64,000 nt of DNA. It comes from Lachnospiraceae bacterium (GTDB lineage: Bacteria; Bacillota; Clostridia; Lachnospirales; Lachnospiraceae). Location of the stretch: the NCBI GenBank assembly GCA_021203205.1, contig JAJQBQ010000001.1, forward strand, positions 1-64,000, read 5' to 3'. The notes beneath the pieces were generated by a model, which saw nothing but the letters and a program-made list of their open reading frames with translations, had not been told where the DNA came from and did not search any database. The position numbers were made by a program, and so were the translations under genes. Positions 1-8,003 of the stretch are shown here, piece by piece (within the stretch, counting starts at the first letter, position 1; every line of letters starts with the position of its first letter).

Positions 1-465
1 CATGGTCATTTCTCTTTCAGTATTTATTTCACCTCGATTGTTTCACGTGAAACATGTTCGTTCCCTCTTCGGTAATTTTTCAACTAAATTGTTCCATGTG
101 AAACATTTTCTTTTTACTCTCGGTATTTATTTCACCTCGATTGTTCCACGTGAAACATTTTCTTTCCTCTCTCAGTACTTATTTCACCTCAAATGTTCCA
201 CGTGAAACATTTTCTTTCCTCACTCGGTATTTATTTCACCTCGATTGTTCCACGTGAAACATTTTCTTCACTCCCAGTATTTACTTCACCTCAAATGTTT
301 CACGTGAAACATTCTCTTTTTTCTCTCAGTATTTATCTCACCCCGATTGTTTCACGTGAAACATTTTCTTTCCTCTCTCAGTACTTATTTCACCTCAATT
401 GTTTCACGTGAAACATTTTCTCCTCTCTTGGTATTTATTTCACCTCAATTGTTTCACGTAAAACA
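1..465. repeat. parS: parS centromere array (nine sites, ~52-bp period)
   Basis: Nine copies of a 16-bp palindrome matching the ParB/Spo0J site TGTTTCACGTGAAACA lie at 39-54, 90-105, 142-157, 194-209, 246-261, 296-311, 348-363, 400-415 and 450-465. Steps between copies are 51, 52, 52, 52, 50, 52, 52 and 50 bp, close to five helical turns, so the sites face the same side of the helix. Copies vary mainly as TTTC or TTCC in the left arm; the copy at 90 has CATG at its centre and the last copy ends GTAAAACA. The spacers are also related (a CAGTATTTATTTCACCTC-like stretch), so the array grew by tandem duplication of the whole unit. The window opens with CA exactly where a tenth site (-13 to 2) would end. 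ParB loads at such sites to recruit condensin and segregate the origin. parA and parB are not in the window and may lie to the left. Confidence 0.93.
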
Positions 466-482
466 TTGACTTAGTATTAAAG

Positions 483-547
483 TTTTCCACAAAATCACTA
501 CTACCGTTTTCCACGAAAACAAGGGTTTTCCACCATACTTATCCACA
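483..547 (+). promoter_or_regulatory. DnaA-box-like cluster next to the parS array
   Basis: Four 9-mers resembling the DnaA box sit in the same orientation within 65 bp: TTTTCCACA (483-491), TTTTCCACG (507-515), TTTTCCACC (526-534) and a perfect TTATCCACA (539-547). They begin 18 bp after the last parS copy. Only the last is a consensus box; the others share the TCCAC core. They could titrate DnaA, regulate a neighbouring promoter, or be an outlying part of the origin. Function is inferred from motif only. Confidence 0.55.
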
Positions 548-675
548 AATCACACCAAATCAATGCTTCAAACACAGAAAAAATACAGTTGTAAACGAAA
601 GAAAATGTGTATATAGTTGATATCTTTTTGTAAACAAGACTGTGAAGAGGAACGAAAACATCTTTTCAACATTTT

Positions 676-1053
676 TTATGGTTGACTTAAATGATACTCT
701 AAAACAGCCTGATTGATAAAAGCTTCCATTCTGCGCAAATCAGTCATGGAGCTTTTTATGTTTTCACTTTCTTTTGTCAACCCCTCCACTTGTTCCTGTA
801 ACTGCCTTTTGTGACTAATAAGTTCATACTTATTAACCTCGAGTATTTGCACACTCTCGCGGTTTTCTTTCATTGCTACAGGTTTTGGTGAAAACAATTC
901 ATAAGTAGCATCAACGTTTTCACTTATATTCTTTTGTTTTTCATTGATGGCTGCTATTTCATTGTCAATCGATTTCTGTGCATTTTTTAACCGTTCAATC
1001 TGAACTTCAACCGTTTTCAATCTTTCATTTAAATAGTTACTAATATTACTCAT
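676..1053 (-). CDS. small coiled-coil protein of unknown function
   Basis: I do not recognise this 125-residue protein. It is strongly hydrophilic and helical, with heptad-like charged stretches at about residues 5-50 (LNERLKTVEVQIERLKNAQK) and 70-110 (KRQLQEQVEGLTKESENIK), so it probably forms a coiled coil. There is no signal peptide or membrane segment. The ATG at 1053 is preceded by AAGGGTGAGT; an in-frame GTG two codons upstream is an alternative start. It lies alone between the parS array and the rsmG operon, in the place where noc or parA often follows rsmG in Firmicutes, but shows neither a ParB-type helix-turn-helix nor a Walker motif. A cytosolic structural or adaptor role is possible but unproven. 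Confidence 0.6.
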   Translation of the reverse strand: MSNISNYLNERLKTVEVQIERLKNAQKSIDNEIAAINEKQKNISENVDATYELFSPKPVAMKENRESVQILEVNKYELISHKRQLQEQVEGLTKESENIKSSMTDLRRMEAFINQAVLEYHLSQP

Positions 1054-1406
1054 ACTCACCCTTAAAAATTAAATTTAAAAAAACAAAGTTGCCATTCGAG
1101 CCATACGCTTTTCTGCCTGTAGGACAGGCAGGATAAAAGCAAGAATCGAATTTAGCCTGGTTACGATATGATACCACATTTTTTTCGTATTGCAAATGAA
1201 AACTTCTGTTTAAAGGAAGTTTTTACTGCAAAAGCGTCGGACAGCCGCAATACGTATAGCATTCTCACACACAAGAACGTATCGATATCGAACAACATTT
1301 TTGCAAATGCAAAATTCGATTTATAAACTTTAGAGGGCAGGCCAGAACATCTGCTATTTCAAAAAGTCATGGATTGACATGAACAGGAAAATGACACCAC
1401 AGTCAT

Positions 1407-1446
1407 AAAATCAGGAAAAAGTGCCTTGCACAAATTTCCTGATTTT
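1407..1446. terminator. long hairpin downstream of rsmG
   Basis: A perfect 12-bp inverted repeat (AAAATCAGGAAA at 1407-1418, TTTCCTGATTTT at 1435-1446) encloses a second small stem (GTGC/GCAC at 1421-1431). It lies about 190 bp beyond the rsmG stop and may end the mnmE-mnmG-rsmG transcript. There is no clear T-run after the stem on the minus strand, so termination is only likely. Confidence 0.4.
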
Positions 1447-1456
1447 AAACTCATGG

Positions 1457-1640
1457 TGCCATGAATGGTGATTTAATTATAATTATATTTTTCGGTATTC
1501 GCTCACGACGCACTGAAAGTTCTTGCTGCCAGAAATATTGATTTGATTATAAATATGTTTTTTGGGTATTCAATCACGGCTCACTGAAAGTTTCGCTGCC
1601 AGGAATACTGATTTAAGTATAATCATGTTTTTCTACGAAA
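1457..1640. repeat. 70-bp imperfect tandem repeat, ~2.6 copies
   Basis: Three units start with TGCC at 1457, 1527 and 1597, exactly 70 bp apart. Each contains a GATTTrATTATAA-like AT-rich block, a GGTATTC block and a CACTGAAAGTT block with scattered differences; the last copy runs into the 3' end of rsmG. The rest of the 1060-1456 spacer holds two short hairpins and no convincing gene. Confidence 0.75.
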
Positions 1641-2463
1641 GTGGACTTCTGGAAGGAATGCCGGCTTTCCGCGGATATTTTGCAGAGGTAATTCCAACCT
1701 TCTTTATTTCAATTAATGTTCGGGAAAATGAACTGTTCACAGAAGCATTCTTCAAGTCTTCTTTTCTCAAATTTTCTTTTTCTACATTAAACACCTGAAT
1801 TTGCCCGTTTTCCAAAGCCGAATTCAGTTCCGGACTTTCATGACCTCCAATCACATATTTTTCCGTTCTGATTATTTTTCCTGACAACATGCGCACAGCA
1901 TTCTGTGCCTCTTCCATTTCTTTCTGACAGTTGCCGGACTTGTAAGCTATAAAGCTGCCTCCCGTTTTTACAAATGGCAGGCAATATTCGGAAAGCGTAG
2001 AAAGATTTGCGACAGCTCGCGATACGCAATAATCGAACTTTTCCCTGTATTCTTCTTTTCTGGCCATTTCTTCAACCCGTTCATGTAATGCCTCAGCCCG
2101 GGTAAGATGAAGTTTTTCAATTTCTTCTCTTATAAACGATATTTTCTTGCCGACAGAGTCTGCCATCACAATTTTCAGATCCGGAAACATGATTGCTAAG
2201 GGTATTCCGGGAAAGCCCGCGCCTGTCCCCACATCCAATACCCGAAAAGAGCCTTTACGCAAATCACAGATTTTTATAATCGCGAGACTGTCAACATAAT
2301 GTTTTACAACAACATCTTCCCAATCTGTGATAGTTGTAAGGTTCATAACGCGATTTTTTTCAACCAAATCGCAAAAAAATAGTTCAAACTGCTCTACCTG
2401 CCTGTCAGAGACAGGCAACCCGATCTCATTCATTCTCTGAATTAGAAATTCTCTTTCTGACAT
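1633..2463 (-). CDS. rsmG: 16S rRNA (guanine527-N7)-methyltransferase
   Basis: RsmG methylates N7 of G527 in 16S rRNA in the cytosol. The N-terminus (QVEQFELFFCDLVEKNRVMNL) and the SAM motif VLDVGTGAGFPGIPLA at about residue 77 are typical of the family, as is the terminal KYPRKAGIPSRSPL. At 276 residues it is roughly 35 longer than usual, the extra residues being a charged stretch before RTLIEIKKV. The ATG is preceded by AGGAGTGAA. It follows mnmG by 34 bp in the same direction and is the last gene of the mnmE-mnmG-rsmG group, the standard Firmicute order near oriC. Confidence 0.95.
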   Translation of the reverse strand: MSEREFLIQRMNEIGLPVSDRQVEQFELFFCDLVEKNRVMNLTTITDWEDVVVKHYVDSLAIIKICDLRKGSFRVLDVGTGAGFPGIPLAIMFPDLKIVMADSVGKKISFIREEIEKLHLTRAEALHERVEEMARKEEYREKFDYCVSRAVANLSTLSEYCLPFVKTGGSFIAYKSGNCQKEMEEAQNAVRMLSGKIIRTEKYVIGGHESPELNSALENGQIQVFNVEKENLRKEDLKNASVNSSFSRTLIEIKKVGITSAKYPRKAGIPSRSPLS

Positions 2464-2497
2464 TTCACTCCTTTTTTATCCAATCTATTTTCCCAGG

Positions 2498-4429
2498 CTA
2501 CTGTTTTCTGCCAGCCGATCTTGTCTCCAGATAAACAAGCAGGACACTGATATCCGCAGGAGACACACCGCTGATCCGGGAGGCCTGTCCGATACTTATC
2601 GGCCGATATAACGCAAGTTTTTGTTTCGCTTCAATTCTTAAGCCAGATATGCCGGCATAATCAATATTTTCAGGCAGCTTTTTCTTCTCCAGTTTTTGAA
2701 ACTGTTCAACCTGCCGCTTCTGCCTTTCAATGTACCCCTCATACTTAATATGAATGTTAATCTGTTCCACTGCTTCCGGCGGCATAAAGCAGCCATCCGT
2801 CCCTGAACTGTTCGTTTCCTGTTGTTTTGTACTTCTTGCAGGATCGAGCGGAGCGATTGCGTCGTAATCAAGTTCCGGACGGCGAATCAGCTCTTCCAGC
2901 GAAGCCGCAGTCTTGAGCGGAGCACTTCCGTGCTGCATCAGGAAATTCTGAACATCCGCCGATGCGCCGACCATTACGCTTTTCAGTCTGGATATTTCGC
3001 TGTTGATGAGCTGTTCCTTGCGTACTGTTTTCTGATACGCCTCATCGGAAACCAGCCCGATTTCATGTCCGATAGCGGAAAGTCGAAGGTCAGCGTTGTC
3101 CTGCCGTAACAGGAGACGATACTCCGCACGGGATGTCATCATGCGGTAGGGCTCGTGGCTTTCTTTCGTTACCAGATCATCAATCAGAACGCCGATATAT
3201 CCCTGGGAACGATCAATTACAATCCCTTCCAGGCCCTGCGCATGCCTGGCTGCATTAATTCCTGCGATAATCCCCTGTGCGGCTGCCTCCTCATACCCGG
3301 AACTGCCGTTAAACTGCCCGGCGGCAAAAAGGCCTCTGATCTTTTTAAATTCCAGCGTAGGTTTCAACTGCCTCGCATCAATGCAGTCATATTCGATCGC
3401 GTAGGCATTTCTGACGATTTTCACATGTTCCAGGCCCGGTACGGTTCGGTACATGGCGTACTGAACATCTTCCGGAAGTGAACTGGACATTCCGCTTAAA
3501 TACATCTCATTGGTATACAGACCTTCCGGCTCCACAAAAACATGATGTCGCTCCTTATCCGCAAATTTTACGACTTTATCCTCGATGGACGGACAGTAGC
3601 GCGGACCGGTTCCCTCGATTGCACCAGAAAAAAGCGGCGAGCGGTCAATATTTTCCCGAATGATGCGGTGTGTTTCCTCGTTGGTATAGGTAAGCCAGCA
3701 CGGGACCTGTTCCTTCTGTACGGATTCGGGATCCGTTGAAAAGGAAAACGGTACAATCCGTTCATCTCCTTCCTGTATTTCCATCTTTGAAAAATCCAGA
3801 CTTCTCCGGTCAACTCTGGCCGGGGTGCCTGTCTTAAACCTGCGAAGCTCGATTCCGTGCTGCTTCAGCGATTCCGTCAGATGCTTCGCCGACTGCAGCC
3901 CGTTCGGCCCCGTTTCATTGCTTACATCACCGTATATACAGCGGGCTTTGAGATAGGTTCCGGTGGCAATCACCATGGATTTCACATGATAAACCGCACC
4001 GGACACGGTTTTTGCCCCTGTAAGACATCCCTGCTCTACGATAATCTCCGAGATTTCCCCCTGGCGAATCGTGAGATGATCCGTATTCTCCAGTGTACGG
4101 CGCATTTCGCGCGTATATGCCTGCTTATCCGCCTGCGCGCGCAGAGAATGCACCGCAGGCCCTTTGGAAACGTTCAGCATTTTCGACTGGAGGAAGGTTT
4201 TATCGATATTTTTTCCCATCTCGCCGCCCAGGGCATCAACTTCGCGCACCAGGTGTCCCTTGGAACTGCCGCCGATATTCGGGTTACAGGGCATCAGCGC
4301 GATGCTGTCCACACTCACAGTAAACACAATTGTCTCCAGCCCAAGCCTTGCCGCAGCGAGGGCCGCCTCGCATCCCGCATGTCCGGCGCCCACAATCAAA
4401 ACATCATAGCTTTCTTCTACATGATTCAT
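2498..4429 (-). CDS. mnmG: tRNA uridine-5-carboxymethylaminomethyl modification enzyme MnmG
   Basis: MnmG (GidA) is the FAD- and NADH-dependent partner of MnmE that installs carboxymethylaminomethyl at wobble U34 of certain tRNAs. The FAD dinucleotide-binding motif [18 protein letters not shown] begins near residue 13; the family signatures [12 protein letters not shown] and [18 protein letters not shown] follow in the middle; the C-terminal helical region ends with [16 protein letters not shown]. The length of 643 is about normal, with a slightly enlarged C-terminal segment. It is separated from mnmE by an unusually long repeat-containing spacer of 343 bp, and followed closely by rsmG. Confidence 0.96.
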   Translation of the reverse strand: MNHVEESYDVLIVGAGHAGCEAALAAARLGLETIVFTVSVDSIALMPCNPNIGGSSKGHLVREVDALGGEMGKNIDKTFLQSKMLNVSKGPAVHSLRAQADKQAYTREMRRTLENTDHLTIRQGEISEIIVEQGCLTGAKTVSGAVYHVKSMVIATGTYLKARCIYGDVSNETGPNGLQSAKHLTESLKQHGIELRRFKTGTPARVDRRSLDFSKMEIQEGDERIVPFSFSTDPESVQKEQVPCWLTYTNEETHRIIRENIDRSPLFSGAIEGTGPRYCPSIEDKVVKFADKERHHVFVEPEGLYTNEMYLSGMSSSLPEDVQYAMYRTVPGLEHVKIVRNAYAIEYDCIDARQLKPTLEFKKIRGLFAAGQFNGSSGYEEAAAQGIIAGINAARHAQGLEGIVIDRSQGYIGVLIDDLVTKESHEPYRMMTSRAEYRLLLRQDNADLRLSAIGHEIGLVSDEAYQKTVRKEQLINSEISRLKSVMVGASADVQNFLMQHGSAPLKTAASLEELIRRPELDYDAIAPLDPARSTKQQETNSSGTDGCFMPPEAVEQINIHIKYEGYIERQKRQVEQFQKLEKKKLPENIDYAGISGLRIEAKQKLALYRPISIGQASRISGVSPADISVLLVYLETRSAGRKQ

Positions 4430-4482
4430 TCCGTCTCATCCCCTTATTCCGCAGTTTCTTCATATCTTTCTATCCTTTTCCG

Positions 4483-4740
4483 TAATATTCTTTTCGACTA
4501 ATATTTTCTCTGTGAATAGTATTTTACCGACACTTGATATTTTCCGGTATTTCTTCACATCATCCCGTCTTTTTCCATATTATTCTTTATGACTGGCATT
4601 TTCTCCGTTAATAATAGTTTTCTGCAACCTGATATTTTCCACTGCATCTTTACATCATTCCAGTATCTGTAATATCCTTTGTGACTGACATATTCTCCGT
4701 AAATAATAGTCTCCTGCAACCTGATATTTTTCGAACAAGG
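4483..4740. repeat. ~93-bp imperfect tandem repeats between mnmE and mnmG
   Basis: The 343-bp gap between mnmE and mnmG is filled by about 2.7 degenerate copies of a unit. TATTCTT/TATCCTT markers lie at 4486, 4581 and 4673 (steps 95 and 92). Each unit then has a GACT block, TTCTC(C/T)GT, AATAGT and CTTGATATTTTCC or CCTGATATTTT. The stretch is AT-rich and has no ORF. It may carry an mnmG promoter, but I see no clean -35/-10 pair. Confidence 0.7.
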
Positions 4741-4772
4741 CCTTGCTTTAAACTTTTATCCTTCTCCCTCGC

Positions 4773-6356
4773 TTATTTTCCCATACAGAATCGTGAAAAA
4801 ATCTGCTCCGCGACATCATCTTCCAGCGTCTCCCCGATCATTTTTCCGAGGTATTCGTAGGCGTCGGTCAGGTCGATGGAGAAAAAATCTTCCGGCATCC
4901 CGTCCGCAATACTTTGTTTTACCAGTTTCATGCTTTCGTAAGCCTGGCACAATGCCTCCTTTTGTCTGGCATTTGTGAGATAAACCTGACTGTTGGGACG
5001 AATGTCTTCCATATAAAACATTTTTTCAATCTGTTCTTCCAGCGCTTCCATTCCCTCCTGTGTTTTGGCGGAAAGCGCAATTACCGGAATTCCATCCCTC
5101 TGACATAATATTCTTAACATATCTTCTAAATTATTTTCTAAATTATCTTTTGAATTATCTGCTAAATCACTTTTCTCATTTTCCGGATCATTTTTTATTT
5201 CATTCATCACATGCTCTGAAATATAAAATGTCGCAGATTCATCTTTGAGTTTACGTTCATTTACATATTTAAGATTCTGTTCTGTTTCTGGCTCCTTATG
5301 TTCCATAATAAGGTCTGTTTTGTTCTTTATCAGGATAGCTTTTTTCTCTCCGATAATATTCCGGATTTCCATATCTTCCTGTGTGATTTTTTCTGCTCCG
5401 TCCACCACAAACAGTACCAGATCCGCCTGTTTCACGGTTTCCACGGCCCGCTCAACGCCGATTTTTTCCACCGCATCTTCGGTTTTCCTGATTCCGGCCG
5501 TGTCGATCAGGTGCAGCGTGATGCCGTGAAAATAAACGGTTTCCTCCAGGGTATCTCTCGTCGTTCCGGCAATATCCGTAACAATCGCTCGGTTTTCGCC
5601 GAGCAGAGCATTTAATAAAGAAGACTTTCCGACGTTTGGCTTTCCCACGATCGCCGTCTTTACGCCCTCTTTCATAATGCGGCCGTTTTCCGACTGACGT
5701 ATGAGTTTTTCCATCCGGCTAAGAATCTGCTCTGTCTTTCCTTCCAGTTCCTCCGCGTAACCGTCCAGCGACATGTGCTCCGGGTCATCCAGCGCGGCCT
5801 CAATATAGGCAATTTCCGAAAGCAGGTTTTCTCTTAAACTCTGAATTTTCCTTTGAACGCTCCCGGAAAGCTGCGCTGCACCGTTTTGCAGAGCATAATC
5901 ATTCTCCGCGCTGATCACATCCATCACCGCTTCCGCTTCCGTCAGCTTCAGACGGCCGTTTAAGAACGCTCTTTTGGTAAATTCGCCGGGCTCCGCGCAC
6001 CTTGCCCCCGCCGCCAGCACAAGATCCAGCACCTTCCGGCACACAAACGGGCCGCCGTGACAGTTGATTTCCACAACATCTTCCCGGGTATAGGTGCTCG
6101 GCGCACGCATGACTGAAACCAGAACCTCGTCATACAGAATGCCGTCTTTTTCGATTTTTCCGTAATGGAGCGTATGTGATTTTACGTCGGACAGTTTTTT
6201 CGCCGACCTTTCTTTTTCTGAATGATGTGCAAAACAAAAAATCCTGTCCACAATGCGGATCGCGTCCGGTCCGCTCACCCGGATAATCCCTATGCCCGAT
6301 GGACTTAATGCGGTAGAGATCGCCGCGATGGTATCGTCCGCTATATTATAATTCAT
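4773..6356 (-). CDS. mnmE: tRNA modification GTPase MnmE
   Basis: MnmE (TrmE) is the GTPase partner of MnmG in U34 tRNA modification. Visible in order are the tetrahydrofolate-binding N-domain (ending before about residue 120), the helical domain, and an inserted G domain with G1 GKPNVGKSS, G3 DTAG and G4 NKTD (about residue 347). The C-terminal FCMGK supplies the family's functional cysteine (C-x-G-K). At 527 residues it is about 70 longer than usual: between NKTD and GIPVIALSAK lies an extra acidic, Asn-rich, AT-rich-coded segment (about residues 350-417). The ATG has GAGGGGAGC before it. It starts the mnmE-mnmG-rsmG group. Confidence 0.96.
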   Translation of the reverse strand: MNYNIADDTIAAISTALSPSGIGIIRVSGPDAIRIVDRIFCFAHHSEKERSAKKLSDVKSHTLHYGKIEKDGILYDEVLVSVMRAPSTYTREDVVEINCHGGPFVCRKVLDLVLAAGARCAEPGEFTKRAFLNGRLKLTEAEAVMDVISAENDYALQNGAAQLSGSVQRKIQSLRENLLSEIAYIEAALDDPEHMSLDGYAEELEGKTEQILSRMEKLIRQSENGRIMKEGVKTAIVGKPNVGKSSLLNALLGENRAIVTDIAGTTRDTLEETVYFHGITLHLIDTAGIRKTEDAVEKIGVERAVETVKQADLVLFVVDGAEKITQEDMEIRNIIGEKKAILIKNKTDLIMEHKEPETEQNLKYVNERKLKDESATFYISEHVMNEIKNDPENEKSDLADNSKDNLENNLEDMLRILCQRDGIPVIALSAKTQEGMEALEEQIEKMFYMEDIRPNSQVYLTNARQKEALCQAYESMKLVKQSIADGMPEDFFSIDLTDAYEYLGKMIGETLEDDVAEQIFSRFCMGK

Positions 6357-6400
6357 GCTCCCCTCTTTTTTATTCTGCCTGTTCTTTCTTCACTGCAAAA

Positions 6401-6669
6401 TATCATGATACTGGGGTCAAAAGTAACGAACACCGAAATGACAGAACGGAGTTCTGCGTGCCGAGTCAACGCGAAGCGTTTACTCATGCACTCGCGCAAT
6501 ACTAAAACATCCGGATTCTGCTCATTTTTGGTCAAAATTTGACCAAAAATGGCTGTATCCTCATGTTTTGCGGGTTCCAAATCCGGAGCCAATTCGAAGC
6601 ATTTACTCCTGAATTCAGAAAGTATACTTTCGATTCATGGACTTTTGACCCTGACATCATATCATGATA
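6401..6669. mobile_element. MITE-like hairpin element with inverted ends
   Basis: The spacer between jag and mnmE holds a 269-bp palindromic element. Its ends are inverted copies: TATCATGATA plus GGTCAAAAGT at 6401-6424 against ACTTTTGACC plus TATCATGATA at 6641-6669, with a 5-bp length difference. At the centre is a perfect 14-bp-arm palindrome (CATTTTTGGTCAAA at 6523-6536, TTTGACCAAAAATG at 6538-6551), flanked by inverted TCCGGATT/AATCCGGA. Another palindrome, GAAAGTATACTTTC, lies at 6618-6631. The architecture suggests a non-autonomous miniature element or a long structured RNA. No target-site duplication was identified, and no transposase is present. Confidence 0.55.
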
Positions 6670-6677
6670 TTTTGAAA

Positions 6678-6705
6678 GAAACCCGGAAATTAAAATCCGG
6701 GTTTC
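6678..6705 (-). terminator. terminator of the rpmH-jag operon
   Basis: A 10-bp GC-rich stem (GAAACCCGGA at 6678-6687, TCCGGGTTTC at 6696-6705) with an 8-nt loop lies about 140 bp beyond the jag stop; a T-rich stretch follows on the minus strand. It is well placed to end transcription of rpmH-rnpA-yidD-yidC-jag before mnmE. Confidence 0.65.
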
Positions 6706-6846
6706 CTTAAAATCTTATGATTCGGGCAACATAAAACATGACACACAGCCTGATTCGTGCTGCGATTTTTTCAAATCATGTCACCTTTTACACCATGGTC
6801 AGAAATTCGTGGCTCACCCGCTGCGATTGCGGGAGAATCCCATCAT

Positions 6847-7959
6847 TTATTCCTCCGTGCCTGCTGCTTCCGCTTCCGGCTTCGGACTCTCTGAAACTTC
6901 CTCTTTTGCGCTCACCTCGGTGTCCTGATACTTCCGGTAACCGCGATATCCGTTCTGGTCCTTGTCATAGCTCTTCGCACCGTAACCTTTTCCGGGATAT
7001 TTTTTACCGCCGTAGCTCTTTCCGCCATAGCCGCTGCCGCCGTACTTTTTCTCACCGTAACTCTTTGTTCCGTAGCTCTTCTGACCGTAGCTGCGTCCGC
7101 CATAATTTCTTGTGCCATAGCTGCCGTATTTTCCGGAGGTACGGTTTTCTTCTCTGTCGGACTTCACATCCGCGACTGCCTCATCCGCCCCCTCATTTTC
7201 TGTCGCAGCTTTTTCTTCCTCAGCAAGCGTTCCGGCAAATTTCTTCTCAGCCCTGTCGCTCTCCTCAAAGGAAGACTTTCCGTAACCGCCGCGGTAACCC
7301 TGCCGGTCACGGTCATATCTGGAATAACTCTTTCCGGAATTTTTCGAATACACAACCACATGGCGATACGGTTCCTCGCCCTCGCTCTTTGTAGTCACAT
7401 ACTTGTCATCCTGAAGAGCCGCATGGATGATTCTGCGCTCATTCGCATTCATCGGTTCCAGTGAAACTCTGCGTCTGGTCTTCTTTACCTTTTCCGCTAC
7501 GTTCTTTGCAAGATTTTCCAGAGTTTCCTTTCTGCGATTGCGGTAGTCTTCCGTGTCAAGAATAACTCTGACATACTTGTCCCCTTTTTTGTTCACCACC
7601 AGGCTCACAAGGTACTGGAGAGAATCCAGTGTCTGGCCGCGCTTTCCGATCAGCGTACCCATCTCCGGTCCGGAAACCTCGATCTTCATAACGCTTTCTT
7701 CTTCATCATATGCGATGTCAACCTGAGCCTCGATGTTCATTCCCTTTGTTACTTCCAGCAGGAAATCTCTGGCAATATCCTCGAGCGTCTCAATTTTTCT
7801 GGCCTGTATTCTGGCCGGCTTCGCACCGATTCCGAAAAACCCTTTGCTTTCCTTCTCAAGCTCCTGCCATTCCATCTGTTCACTCGAAATCCCCAGCGAA
7901 AGCTGCGCGTTTTTCACCGCCTCTTCCACTGTTTTTCCGGTAAATTCCTGATAATCCAT
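6847..7959 (-). CDS. jag: RNA-binding protein Jag/KhpB with Gly-Tyr-rich insert
   Basis: Jag (KhpB/EloR) is a cytosolic RNA-binding regulator linked to cell elongation and sporulation. Residues 1-50 form the Jag-N domain (KTVEEAVKNAQLSLG), residues about 85-130 a KH domain with the loop IGKRGQTLDSLQYL, and residues about 165-205 an R3H domain (NERRIIHAAL). The protein continues for about 165 residues as a low-complexity tail rich in Ser, Tyr, Gly and Lys, with repeated SYG and KYG motifs (about residues 215-345), ending acidic. The usual length is 200-260, so this tail is an unusual addition and resembles RNA-condensing disordered regions. It lies 44 bp after yidC in the same operon. Confidence 0.93.
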   Translation of the reverse strand: MDYQEFTGKTVEEAVKNAQLSLGISSEQMEWQELEKESKGFFGIGAKPARIQARKIETLEDIARDFLLEVTKGMNIEAQVDIAYDEEESVMKIEVSGPEMGTLIGKRGQTLDSLQYLVSLVVNKKGDKYVRVILDTEDYRNRRKETLENLAKNVAEKVKKTRRRVSLEPMNANERRIIHAALQDDKYVTTKSEGEEPYRHVVVYSKNSGKSYSRYDRDRQGYRGGYGKSSFEESDRAEKKFAGTLAEEEKAATENEGADEAVADVKSDREENRTSGKYGSYGTRNYGGRSYGQKSYGTKSYGEKKYGGSGYGGKSYGGKKYPGKGYGAKSYDKDQNGYRGYRKYQDTEVSAKEEVSESPKPEAEAAGTEE

Positions 7960-8003
7960 TTTAATCCTTCCTTATACTTTTTCCCTGTTTTCTCATAATT
8001 GTT

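Noticed and set aside
2-411. Two open frames across the parS array encoding HVKH-type repeats
   Set aside because: They translate the palindromic repeats, have no ribosome site or family, and their periodicity follows from the DNA repeat.
1-465. CRISPR array
   Set aside because: The regular period looks CRISPR-like, but both the 16-mer and the spacers are conserved, and the 16-mer matches parS.
1562-1798. Plus-strand open frame over the 3' end of rsmG
   Set aside because: It is antisense to rsmG and the 70-bp repeat; no ribosome site.
6353-6592. 79-codon minus-strand open frame
   Set aside because: It lies across the palindromic element and has no recognisable protein features.
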